Shown here piece after piece: positions 1 to 10,054 of a stretch of 33,458 bases of DNA. The stretch's first letter is position 1; each line of letters begins with the position of its first letter. Source of the DNA: Hirudo medicinalis (Eukaryota; Annelida; Clitellata; Hirudinida; Hirudinidae); contig MPNW01001049.1 of NCBI GenBank assembly GCA_011800805.1, forward strand, positions 5,043-38,500, given 5' to 3'. The notes beneath the pieces are model-generated. The model was given only the letters and a program-made list of their open reading frames with translations. It had not been told where the DNA came from and did no database searches. Made by a program: the position numbers and the translations under genes.

Positions 1-135
<135 letters not shown>

Positions 136-149
136 ACAACGACGACGAC

Positions 150-180
<31 letters not shown>

Positions 181-322
181 ATGACAACGGATTTTTATGA
201 TAGTTGGGAAGCAGTTCAAACAGATCCGAATTGATTACGTTTCACCTGTGTCGGGCCTTCTGATGAACAAAGGGAGAAATAAATGCAGTACCTTTTGCGA
301 GGTGACGATTATTACGATGGAG

Positions 323-459
323 ATTAAGGTGATGATGATGGCGATGATGTTGATGATGATTATGATGATGATTACGGCGGCGACTGTGATGATGATAGTG
401 GTGGTGGTGGTGCTGATGATGATGATGGCGACGACGGTGATGATGATAGTGTTGGTGGT

Positions 460-490
<31 letters not shown>

Positions 491-515
491 ATGATGACGA
501 CGACGACGATGCATT
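323..515. repeat. Imperfect GAT/GGT/GAC trinucleotide array
   Basis: A degenerate trinucleotide tract made of GAT, GGT, GCT and GAC blocks. It is open in several frames on both strands only because it has three-base periodicity. There is no splice or start context, so I do not call it coding. Confidence 0.9.
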
Positions 516-1354
516 CCACTCTCTGATCATCTTCCATAAGCTACCACGTCACGTTCGAAGAATTAATTTGCGGACTCCAGAATTGCAATCCTATGGAAAT
601 ATGGAAATAATGCAGTGGACAAAAAAAAAGAGAGAGATGATCACAATTAATTCTGATTAAACTGGAAAGCAGATAAATTTGAAACAATCCAACTTAAAAT
701 TGTTATTTACGAGAGAAACCTGACGCCATTCTCACGGGTAGCAAATTTGACTAATGTTCCGCGCTAAATTGCAAAATGGCTTTCATTCCGTAAATTTAAA
801 TCAACATATACACATAAACACGCACGCACACAGACACACAAACAATGGTACGATTTGTGAGCTAGAAAGAAAATCCAATGATTGCAAGTCCTACCGATCA
901 CTAACTCGATCACCATCACCAGCGAATTCATCCTGTATCTTATATCGCTAGGGCTACTGATCATTAATAGCAATTATTGTCATTAACGGAAGTAATAATA
1001 TAAATATTCCATAATAAAACTACAATAATTCTAACACGGACCTCCGCGAACGGCGTAAGAAACATCGGCTCCAAAGGACTCAAAGCACAAATTAATCTTC
1101 CTTCCGACAATTCCTTGCAGCGACAATCAATTCTTGAGGTCGCCAGTCACAACCAGGAATCGAACACGACACCTTCGAGTCCAACTTATCAATCCCTCCA
1201 ACCACCATGGTCACTTAATCTCCAGAAAGTGTTACTTGGTCACCGGAGCTGTGCACCTCGTCCAAGTAGGAAGACAGTTATTACTTTATCGAAATTCCAC
1301 CTCCAAACAAAACATGAAGACCGAACGTGAAACTTGCCGATGTAAATCAACAAC
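516..1354. other. Intergenic stretch, no gene seen
   Basis: AT-rich unique sequence with a short CA-rich piece near 805-845. On the minus strand around 1145-1175 a sequence resembling a tRNA-type B box (GTGTTCGATTCC) follows a weak A-box-like stretch. This could be a decayed tRNA-derived SINE, but no poly-A tail or target duplication was found. Confidence 0.4.
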
Positions 1355-1649
1355 CATTATTCGTCTGCTATTAATAATAATATTATTATAATTATTTTTA
1401 TTACTGTTACTATTGTCGTTATTATCAGCATTAATGTTTTTATTATTGTTGTCATTATTGACATTATGTCGTTATTATTAAAATTATTATTATCACTGTT
1501 ACTATTGTTGTCGTCGTTATTATTATTAATATTAATGTTACTATTGTTGTTATTATTATTAATATTAATGTTTTCATTATTATCGTTGTCATTATTGACA
1601 TTATGTTATTATTATTAAAATTATTATTATTATTATTATTATTATTAAA
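1355..1649. repeat. (ATT)n-rich tract
   Basis: About 300 bases built from ATT, GTT and GTC triplets with internal duplications of roughly 100 bases (similar runs near 1385-1470, 1495-1560 and 1545-1620). This suggests the microsatellite expanded in blocks. Confidence 0.9.
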
Positions 1650-1765
1650 ACAAGAATGTAATTTACCACAAACAAACAAAAGCCAAAACCAACAAAACCA
1701 ACCCTCTTCCTCCTCCTCCTCGTGAGCGCAAAGATCGTCATGAATTTTTAAATTTTATGGTCTTT

Positions 1766-2363
1766 GAGCTAAAACGAGGTTAAGCAGGGAACATGGGAGG
1801 AAACAAGGAAGAAAAGTGGCTTCAAGAAATGAAAGACAAATGCCAAAAGCTAGTCATGCAGATGCAAATACAAATCATCAGCATCATCATCAACCAACAT
1901 TGTTATCGTCATCATCACCAACGTCGTCATCGTCATCATCACCAACACCGTCATCATTATCACCAACGTCGTTATCGTCATCATCGTCGTCGTAAGTCCG
2001 CACAAATTATGTTAATGAAATATTTATTTTCTTTTAATCACGACCAGATTATTCGAACAGCAAGCATTAGAAAGGATTGATTGCGAATTAAGTCGAACTC
2101 AACGCGAGTCATCCACGAGGAAATTGCAAGCGAAAGTGAAAGTAAATTTATGGCGGCAAAATGACGAAGGACAACAAGAATCGTACGACCACTCGAGGCA
2201 AACTGACACGAAAGCCACTGGCCGCTATTTTTGGCACTGCAGATTTGTTTACAATTTTTACACGCATCGATTCGAAGCCGAATACAAGATCCAGGAGTGC
2301 TGCAAAAGCATAAGCCGACCGCTTTGCAGAACATCTTGGCAGAAGGAAGATTGCGATAAGTGA
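1766..2363 (+). CDS. Possible two-exon gene fragment, unidentified
   Basis: Two plus-strand stretches join in frame. The first is open from just after a stop at about 1763-1765 to 1991, where a strong donor (GTAAGTCC) begins. The second starts at 2048 after an acceptor ending ACCAG and runs to a stop at 2361-2363. The 56-base intron is phase 2, and the joined frame stays open for about 180 codons. The first part encodes an Asn/His stretch and then a Ser/Pro/Thr-rich stretch from CAT/CGT triplets. The second encodes a charged segment that becomes Cys-rich near its end. I do not recognise the product. A different frame from an ATG at 1793 begins with a plausible amphipathic sequence but soon enters the repeat. 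No convincing upstream exon or start was found. It would be convergent with the exchanger gene. Confidence 0.3.
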
Positions 2364-2626
2364 ATCAAAACCCGGATCCTCGGCTCCTCGATTGTTCGCC
2401 CAACGGGCATTTCCCGGACGGAATCGAGACGAACGGTCGAGTAACCGAGGAACATCGACGACCGGACTCGGGAAAAACCGTCCGGGAACTTCTTCGATGG
2501 AAACTCAAACGACGAAATGGAAAACGAAATGAATTTGGTTTCAAACTGGATACGTTAAAAAAGGAAATGATGATGAGTTCTTTCAAGATGCATCCGTTGA
2601 AACACCTCGTCCGAGATGACTAGCAT
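2363..2626 (+). CDS. Coding-like open frame, unidentified
   Basis: The base composition rises to about 50% G+C, and a basic, Arg/Lys-rich open frame of about 87 codons runs to a stop near 2621-2623. It opens almost exactly where the preceding frame closes (2361-2363), one frame away. The two could therefore be one gene with a frameshift or a missed splice. Another frame over about 2320-2535 is also open and Ser/Gly/Arg-rich, so the true frame is uncertain. No family was recognised. Confidence 0.2.
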
Positions 2627-2654
2627 CGAGCGACCAGACTCAATTTCAAGACCC

Positions 2655-2961
2655 TCCAACAACGTCAATATCAACAACAACATCATCAACAACAACAATA
2701 TCAACAACAACATCAACAACATCATCAACAACAACATCAACAACAACAACTACAACAACAGGGGCCAGTCAAGGCTTAACCATAAAAACAGTGAAACAAC
2801 AACAGGAATACCCTGCAAAAAGTAATCATCTCTCCGACTGTTTGAACAAAGAATATAAACTTAAAAATAGACGTTCATAATAAACAACAACAACAACGCC
2901 ATCATCATCATCATCACCAAACAAAACAAGACAAAACTCAAACAACAACAACAACAACAAA
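2655..2961. repeat. AAC/ATC trinucleotide tracts
   Basis: Two AAC-dominated tracts (about 2655-2760 and 2881-2961) are separated by about 120 bases of AT-rich DNA. The sequence from 2962 to 3254 after them is AT-rich and I see no gene in it. It would be the 3' flank of the exchanger gene. Confidence 0.85.
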
Positions 2962-3254
2962 AATATCGCCAACGACCGATCAAAAGATCACCAGCCCGAC
3001 AATCATATTGCAGTGCAGTGCCAACAAATATTAACCATTGTCAAAACAATTTCAAAATTTTCCTACCATAATAATACCAACATTACAATAAAATATCTAT
3101 TTCATACTAATCGTTACAATAATCAACGTAATTCAATAATAATATACCTTAATAGAAAATAATGTAATATATTTTAACAAGGAATACAATCACACGCATA
3201 AGCGGGACAGCGACAACGACGGAGATTCTCCATTACCGATTACCGATCCAGGTG

Positions 3255-3832
3255 CTAAACGGCATCGCCAGTACGTCCAGGTAACTTCACTTGCAAGGAA
3301 AGCTGCGACAAAAGTGTAGGATATTATGCACCAATGACGTTCACACTTGCCGTCAATTTTCATATTTATTTTTAAACACCAACGACGATCGCGACGACAT
3401 CGACGCCAAACGCCTCACCTGCGGCCGAGCGCCTTCTGCATTATCTCGACCCTGCTCTGCGGTCGGACCGGGACCCTGGTCGCTCAGATTGAAGACGGAG
3501 CTGGAGTGCAGGAGCGTATCTTCGTAGTTTAGTTCCTGTTCTCCGACTAGTGCAAACTCAAAGTCGGAATCGTCGTCTGCCCTCTCGTTCCCCGCTATGC
3601 TGACCTGATAATTACACAACAAATGCAAAACTATTCTTCTTAAGACATTCAACAAGAAAGCACTTGTCGGATGATGTCAAAACCCATTTTAAGGTAGAGA
3701 CTGTATCAACGGTTACGTTTCAACAAGACTTAACTTGTTAAAAAATAAAACAACAACAAGAAAGATTCTGTTGACATTAACAACAACAACAACGACAACA
3801 ACAGCAACAGCAGCAACAACCAACAACAACAA

Positions 3833-3863
<31 letters not shown>

Positions 3864-6800
3864 AATAACAACAAAGCTTAAACTTATTTTCAATTCCCTC
3901 CCGTATTTCCCAGCTTCACAGTTAACAATTAAAAAAAAAATCCCTCAACTGACGAACCTGTTGCTTCTGTTGTTCGGTGGTCAGAACCCTGGCAAGTGTC
4001 AGACAGCACCGAGGGAGGGTGTCGGTCAGGGGAGGTCTCGAGTGGGTCAACAATGGTTTGATGAACCTGTGATTATCAATATGCATGTTAATATCTTCAA
4101 TAACAAACCAAATTATAAAATTACACAGTGAAATCATCCTGTGAGTCACAGTCAAGAAATGACATGCATTGAGTAATTAACACAGCATCAGAACCTAATA
4201 TAAGCCTAGTTTGATAGATCAGCTGCCCAAATTATAAATTCAAAATGAAAGCTCCGAGTAATTATTCATGAAAACCTCAACCCCGATTGATTGGACCATC
4301 GGAGCCAAACCCACCCACCTGTAATCCAGCTTATACCAAAGGCCGAGGAGACTCCTCCTACTGGATGACTGATGAAGATGCCTGCCTTGCTGTGGAAATG
4401 GTTGAGAAGTCTTCATCATCATATTTAATTCAACAACAACAATTGCAGCAGCAACAATATATACAACAGCAGAAACAATCCAGCGAGACCAACACTGTTC
4501 AATGAGTCGATAGCCTGGACTTCCCTATCTTCCAAGACTCCGACCCTGAGGAGGAAATAAAGTAAGAGCAGACGACTTGTCGGAGTGCATGGATTAAAAC
4601 CGATCGTACCTGATCTTCAGCCAGACTAGAAGCTGTGCTGTGAATCCTCCAGAAAGAACTATGGTCGTCATGACGATCACGAGCGTCGCCGTGAATATGG
4701 TGCACTCGTTGGGGGAGCTCGTGTCCCTTATGGCCAGGGCAAAGGCCATGGCTCCCCTCAGACCTGTGTCATGTAAGTAATGGTGACCAAAAGTCGAGTC
4801 AAAGTACAATGATGCGAGGCAAGTAATGATGACTCGTTAGGTCAGGAAATCACTCGAGACAACCAACCAGCCACAACTCTAAACAGATCACAACAAAACC
4901 AGGTCATCCAGATGAAAAGGTCTAAAGGTTATCCATTACATAACCAATGACACGTATCACCAAGCAACGATGCATATCACCAACCAACGATGCATATCAC
5001 CAACCAATGTCGCATATCACCAACCAATGATGCATATCACCAACCACTGAACATCATGAAATGCTGGAAACTGAAGGGAATCTTGAATTTCCTGGCAAGG
5101 TTGATAAACAAGGAGAGAGGGTAAATGTTGCATGCCCTGGCCGCTATGATGGCCATCTTAAGTTCAAATGTCAAGTTCAAAGTTCATAGAGCTGCTATCA
5201 ACTGGTTAACATTGACACTACTATCAACATCATCGTCTGCAATAGAATTACATCAAAATTGCATCGTCATTATAATAAATACTGTCTATGAATGAGCTGA
5301 TTCCAATTTTTTAGAACCACCATCATCATCCTCATCATCATCATCGCCATCGTCACAATCACCATCCAAACTCCAGGCTGGATATTTTTGGCAAGGATAC
5401 GAACGACATGAGTATGAATGGGAAATTCCAGATGTGCTTGCTGAAGGTGAAGGTCGAAACTCCGAGGTAAACGAAGACGAAGTTCTCGGCCAAGAAGTTC
5501 AGGAGCTCGAAAATCTGAGAAAGGAGCAGAAAGAAAGATTCAAATTCAAATAACATAACTTGACAATGACCAACAATAAAAATAATAATAATAATCATCG
5601 TCGTCATCATCATCATAATCATAATCAATAGAGGAAGGTCATCGAGGTCAAACAACCTGCTTCGTCCTGGCCTTAGACTCCGGTGACATGTTGCTGTAGG
5701 TGTAGTGAGCCTGGCAGATGCCGCAGAAGAGAACGGCCACTATGCCTGAGGATGTGGTGGTTGTGACAATGAAGTGGTTGAAATGACACTAACTGAATTA
5801 TAATGATAATGATGATGATGATGATGGTGGTGATGATGATGATGATGATGATGATGACAATGATGATGGTGCTGATAATGATGATGAAATGCTGATGATG
5901 ATAGTGATACCAATAATATAATTACGGTAGTAACTGAACGATGACAAATAATAATACGACAACACCAATAATATAATTGAAACGACAAGCACAGACAATT
6001 GCGACGACTTCGCACCTGGAGGCAATCGAGACGTTACCTGTCATCTGAGCGGCTTCAGCAGCCAGGAAGGTGAGGTAGGACATGAGGACAAAGAGGGAAG
6101 TCTCGAGAAGTGGATGATCTCTCACGTGGGTAAACTTGGTCATCTGATCATGGTGGTGGTGGAAGTTACGAAGAAAAGGGCAGTGAAGAAGTCAAAATGG
6201 TTAAGGGCAATAATAGTTAATAATATCGGATAAAAGTCTGAATTATTTAAGTTTTAATCATTTGTATTATCAATTGAATTTTAATCAGCTAATTATAATG
6301 CTCATTAAATTAGAAAATTATGACAAATGAAATATGAATGCAAATATTGAAGTAGCATCAACGTTCATTTATTTCTCAATCGAGCTACCACGTGGCAAGT
6401 GAATATCCTCCCCAAAAAAGGATACCAGTGCGGTGACGCACCCCATGGTGCAGCCGAGGGTGAAAGCCCCAAAGAAAACCATGAAGAAATTCCCCACGGA
6501 CTTGATCACGGCCATCCCGTCAAAGCCCGTCTTCTCGCTCTTGTAGGCGTCGACAGTGCTGCGATTGGTGGAGTAAATTGGCCTAGTCAGACGGGTAAAG
6601 GTTGATCGGCATTTATCGCCAACATTTATCGCAATTTATCGTCGAAAGCTGATCTTATCATTCTAATCATCATCATCATCGTCATCATCATCATCATCCT
6701 AATCATGACTGTCATTAATATGCACACACACTGATATCATTAACATAATCCAATGTTTCTCTAAAATCTTCAACCTACCTGACCAGAACAATGGCGACGG

Positions 6801-7485
6801 CATCGTTGAGTATGCTCTCCCCGAAGACGAGGCATACAGGTCGACATCCACGTTGAGGTCGTGAAAGATGGTGAGCACCGAAACTTTCCAAGAAGTTTAT
6901 TTATTATTACTATTATTGTTGTTATTATTATTATTATTATTATTGTTATTATTGTTATTATTGTTATCGTTATTACTAGTATTATTGTTATTATTCTTCC
7001 TCTTACTATTACTATTGTTGTTTATTATTATTATTATTATTATTACAATATTTAATTAAAGACTCTAAAGTAATGATGGGAGATCAGGTACAGTACAACT
7101 CAGCAGGTAAAGGTCATAATGATGATGATGATAACTATGATGACGATGACAAAGTTGATGATGTCCTTACCAGGATCTGTAGCAGAGATGATAGCTCCAA
7201 ACTTGAGACAGTCATTATAAGACCAGCGTGACCCGGTAACAGTGAGAAAGCCATACATGATGAAACTGAAACCATTCGTTGCCACAAAAAAAGTGAGGAA
7301 AAAAAAAGAATTAATCACCTGTAAAAATTGATCGAGTGATGAATGAACGAATTATCAAATTATCCTCGAACATAATTACTGCAATGAGATTGATACGAAG
7401 TAAATAAGTCGATAACAATTAAGGTGAAATTGATGGCAAAAATTTAGATAAAATAATAATAATAATAAAAACAATAACAATAATG

Positions 7486-7522
<37 letters not shown>

Positions 7523-7528
7523 TAATAA

Positions 7529-7569
<41 letters not shown>

Positions 7570-9175
7570 CAATAACATTCTTAATAATTAAAGCTTGAAG
7601 TAAAGGTAAAAATTATTTAAAAATTCCTTGTCTGACTTCCCACCTCACGACGAAGCTCGATATCAAAGTCCCGAGGAATGCGAAAGTCGATATGGCTCCG
7701 AAGTTCTTGAAAAAATGTTTCTGTGGGACGAACGTTCGAAACTGATCAAGAAATTATCGACACAAAGAAATGAAAAACTCTGATGCGTGGAAAGTGAGGC
7801 GATGCCAGTCGAGTGACACGACCAAGGGAGGTCGTACGGTAAAAAACAATTTTGTAAATATTCATTCGATCTAGCAAATCTGTTGGACTTTATTTAACCG
7901 AATAATCACTTTATTGCAAACACCGTCAGAGCTAATTCGAACTATCGGAATATTTCAAGCAGGTAATGAAGATGCTCTCGGTTAGTTCCTCGACAGCCAC
8001 AACTGAAGCGAGTAGTCGTTCGATGAACATCATAATGGGCCTCAACAAAACTCCTCAACCATAGCAACAAAATCACTGACCCGTTTCATGCTATATCCAG
8101 CATTGAAGATGATGGGAGGAAGGAGGACGTTGAAGAAAACCTCGGGATCGAATGTTGCCTGGAAATTAACCGGGACTTAAAGAGCACAATATCGCAAAAA
8201 CATTGCAATAATAACAATAATAATAATAATAATAATGATGATAACAATAAAGTTATTATAATTATGAAGAGTTTCAAGATTTATGAAATTCTGAAATGGT
8301 GATTGTTTTCAGTAAATCGTTAAATTCGTTTTTTTGCTCTAATAAATTTTATTACCATTTCATAGTGCTGATGTGAATGAGTGAATCTTTCATCTACATA
8401 CTTTTACTGATTATTTATTTATTAATAATCATTATTAATATTATTTTAAATCGTAATTGCTAAAAATTCTAAGAACTCTAATGAAATTATTTTTTTAAAG
8501 AGACTCCTGAAGTTCGAGACCTTTTCCTCAAGCTCTGGCTTGATGGAATCATCCTTATCCACCTGTGAGGTGAGGGAATATTTGTAGTACCTCTGCCTGT
8601 GATCGGAGTTCGAGACGACGTTCAACTTCAGGTAGTCGGGAGGGAGGTACGTGGAGGAGTTGAATGACGAGATGTTGACTGGAATGATTTGAACCTCCCC
8701 ATTTCGAGACGAGGGTATGGGGCGGTACGAGTATCTTATTATTGCACCCATGATCAGACCTTCGACACAAAAATAATAATCTTAGAGCAATCAAAACTAT
8801 TTGTTCATAACAAATACAAATGAACTAACTACAGTAAATGTTGTAGATTTTTCACCATGTTATTCATTCTAATTAAACTAATTCATTTGTTCAACAAGAA
8901 ATAAAATTATAGCACTGCAACCAACCATATATTATGGATAAGCCCGTTTCGTGGACAAATCTTAATCGAACTCTTTTGAAAAGCCATATTGTTAAGACCG
9001 TGGCTATGAGGAGCGAGACAAAGATCAACAAATTGAGACTATCAATCTGATGACTAATTTCGGCACTTTCATCTTCTTTCTTTTCTAATTGGGCTTCTGC
9101 AACGTCTTCTTCACTTCTCGTAACGTTAAAAATACAAATTAAAACAAAGCAAAGTGATAAAATCTTGATATTCAT
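3255..9175 (-). CDS. SLC9A6/7/9-like: Endosomal Na+(K+)/H+ exchanger, NHE6/7/9 group
   Basis: Organellar cation/proton exchanger that family members use to set the pH of endosomes and the trans-Golgi network. Exons in transcript order: 8926-9175, 8521-8759, 8081-8158, 7644-7720, 7171-7265, 6779-6883, 6426-6558, 6038-6143, 5657-5745, 5401-5514, 5045-5156, 4610-4763, 4494-4545, 4319-4389, 3958-4066, 3419-3604, 3255-3302. The product is about 672 residues, typical for the group. It starts with a signal peptide ([19 protein letters not shown]), followed by the family signature TIWLFKR and [14 protein letters not shown]. Later signatures are [16 protein letters not shown] (about 171-186), [22 protein letters not shown] with the transport Asp, [31 protein letters not shown], and [16 protein letters not shown]. 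The cytoplasmic part has [15 protein letters not shown]. Exon 6 carries a one-base frameshift. Exons 13, 14 and 17 rest on splice logic more than similarity. Which of A6, A7 or A9 cannot be said; invertebrates usually have one. Confidence 0.93.
3775..3872. repeat. (CAA)n tract in exchanger intron
   Basis: CAA/CAG triplets inside the intron between exons 15 and 16 of the exchanger. On the transcribed strand this is a TTG/CTG tract. Confidence 0.9.
4941..5050. repeat. 20-bp tandem repeat overlapping a splice donor
   Basis: About 5.5 copies of a 20-base unit (consensus CAACCAATGATGCATATCAC) fill the start of the intron after exchanger exon 11. On the transcribed strand each unit contains GTTGGTGAT, which is the donor sequence itself. 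The true donor at 5044-5043 is thus the first of several near-identical donor-like sites. Confidence 0.85.
5803..5893. repeat. (GAT)n tract in exchanger intron
   Basis: GAT/GGT triplet array in the intron between exons 8 and 9 (5746-6037). It is open in several frames on the minus strand, but only as poly-His or poly-Ser. Confidence 0.9.
6831..6834 (-). other. One-base deletion (frameshift) in exchanger exon 6
   Basis: Exon 6 has clean boundaries but 101 full-codon bases where a multiple of three is needed. Read on the minus strand, the first half gives [15 protein letters not shown] in the frame set by exon 5. The second half gives [17 protein letters not shown] in the next frame, which is the frame exon 7 requires. 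One base is missing at the Ala codon between them. This is either a true lesion or a base-calling error. Confidence 0.85.
6898..7047. repeat. (TTA)n tract in exchanger intron
   Basis: TTA/TTG triplet array in the intron between exons 5 and 6, ending near the exon 6 acceptor. The acceptor therefore lacks an ordinary pyrimidine tract on the transcribed strand, where this tract is A-rich. Confidence 0.9.
7449..7573. repeat. (AAT)n tract in exchanger intron
   Basis: AAT/AAC triplet array in the intron between exons 4 and 5 (7266-7643). On the transcribed strand it is T-rich. A shorter AAT run lies at 8207-8243 in the intron between exons 2 and 3. Confidence 0.9.
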
Positions 9176-10054
9176 ATCAATTCTGCATTTGTCAGACTAG
9201 GTTCGCAGACTCCGCTCCTGCTTATGTTAGAGCCCACTTTTAAATGTTGGCATTAAGATTAATTAAATGTGTTGTGCAGATATCATTGATTTTCAACTAG
9301 TGTGAAAATAAAGTAGTACAAAATTACAATAAATTTTAATTTGTGCGTGTACAAAAGTTAATGTCAATATTTTTATGATTTTTAATTTGTTACCAAGCTA
9401 CTTTTAAATTTTAAAACTTTAAAATGAGCAGACGACAAATGATCGTGATTTTCTGTGTTACAATTGAATATAATTTTGGAAATTATATTTTAAGATCACT
9501 TCAAACATTCGAAACAAACAGCCATGCATAAAAAAAAAATTTCTCAACATATGTGAATTGGGAATTTCGCACAAATTTGGATAATTGAACAAAACCTAGC
9601 ACAATATCTGAGATCATAATAATGAGGTAAGCTATCCATCGTGATAGGAACCATCTTGGAGAAAACTAAGTAAATAGAAATCATATATCGTAGTGAATTG
9701 AAGATTTGGAATATGATATGAAAACAATTTGTCGCTATCTTGCTGCTAACGAAATGATCATGATTGACTTTGAAGCTCCTTAGTGGTTTTATTTAAAATA
9801 TTGTTATAATAATGCTTTAAAACATGTTTGAATTAGTTTATTTTTGATATAATAGTAGATGTAGTAACGCCTGTAATAAGAAAATTTAAACTATATGATT
9901 TTTTATAAAACAACATGTTTTAAATATTTATATTATGGTTTTGTTTAGCTACGTTTAAAATATTTGCAAAATCTTACTTTACAAGTGACATTGCCATTCC
10001 CGAATATTAACTCTGACCTAGTGTAACGCGCCCTCGCAGCAGAAGTTTGTCGCG
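9176..10054. promoter_or_regulatory. Divergent intergenic region, exchanger and SPM-A
   Basis: About 880 bases separate two genes transcribed away from each other, so both 5' flanks and presumably both promoters lie here. The sequence is AT-rich. I could not pick out a convincing TATA box, CpG island or conserved element. A C+G-richer stretch of about 30 bases occurs just upstream of the SPM-A start (10020-10054). Confidence 0.4.

Noticed and set aside
4365..4400. CTGATGA near GGAAA as a second hammerhead
   Set aside because: There is no cleavage triplet with a pairing helix I and no helix II. It lies across an exchanger exon.
4319..4505. Plus-strand open frame with a Gln-rich end
   Set aside because: It is a shadow of exchanger exon 14 (minus strand) plus a CAA repeat. 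No start or splice support was found.
4499..4560. Plus-strand peptide [19 protein letters not shown] antisense to exchanger exon 13
   Set aside because: It looks protein-like, but it is antisense to an exon whose frame ([17 protein letters not shown]) continues the exchanger. It has no start or splice context of its own.
5740..6025. Minus-strand poly-His and poly-Ser open frames
   Set aside because: They come from the GAT microsatellite in an exchanger intron and are flanked by exons in another frame.
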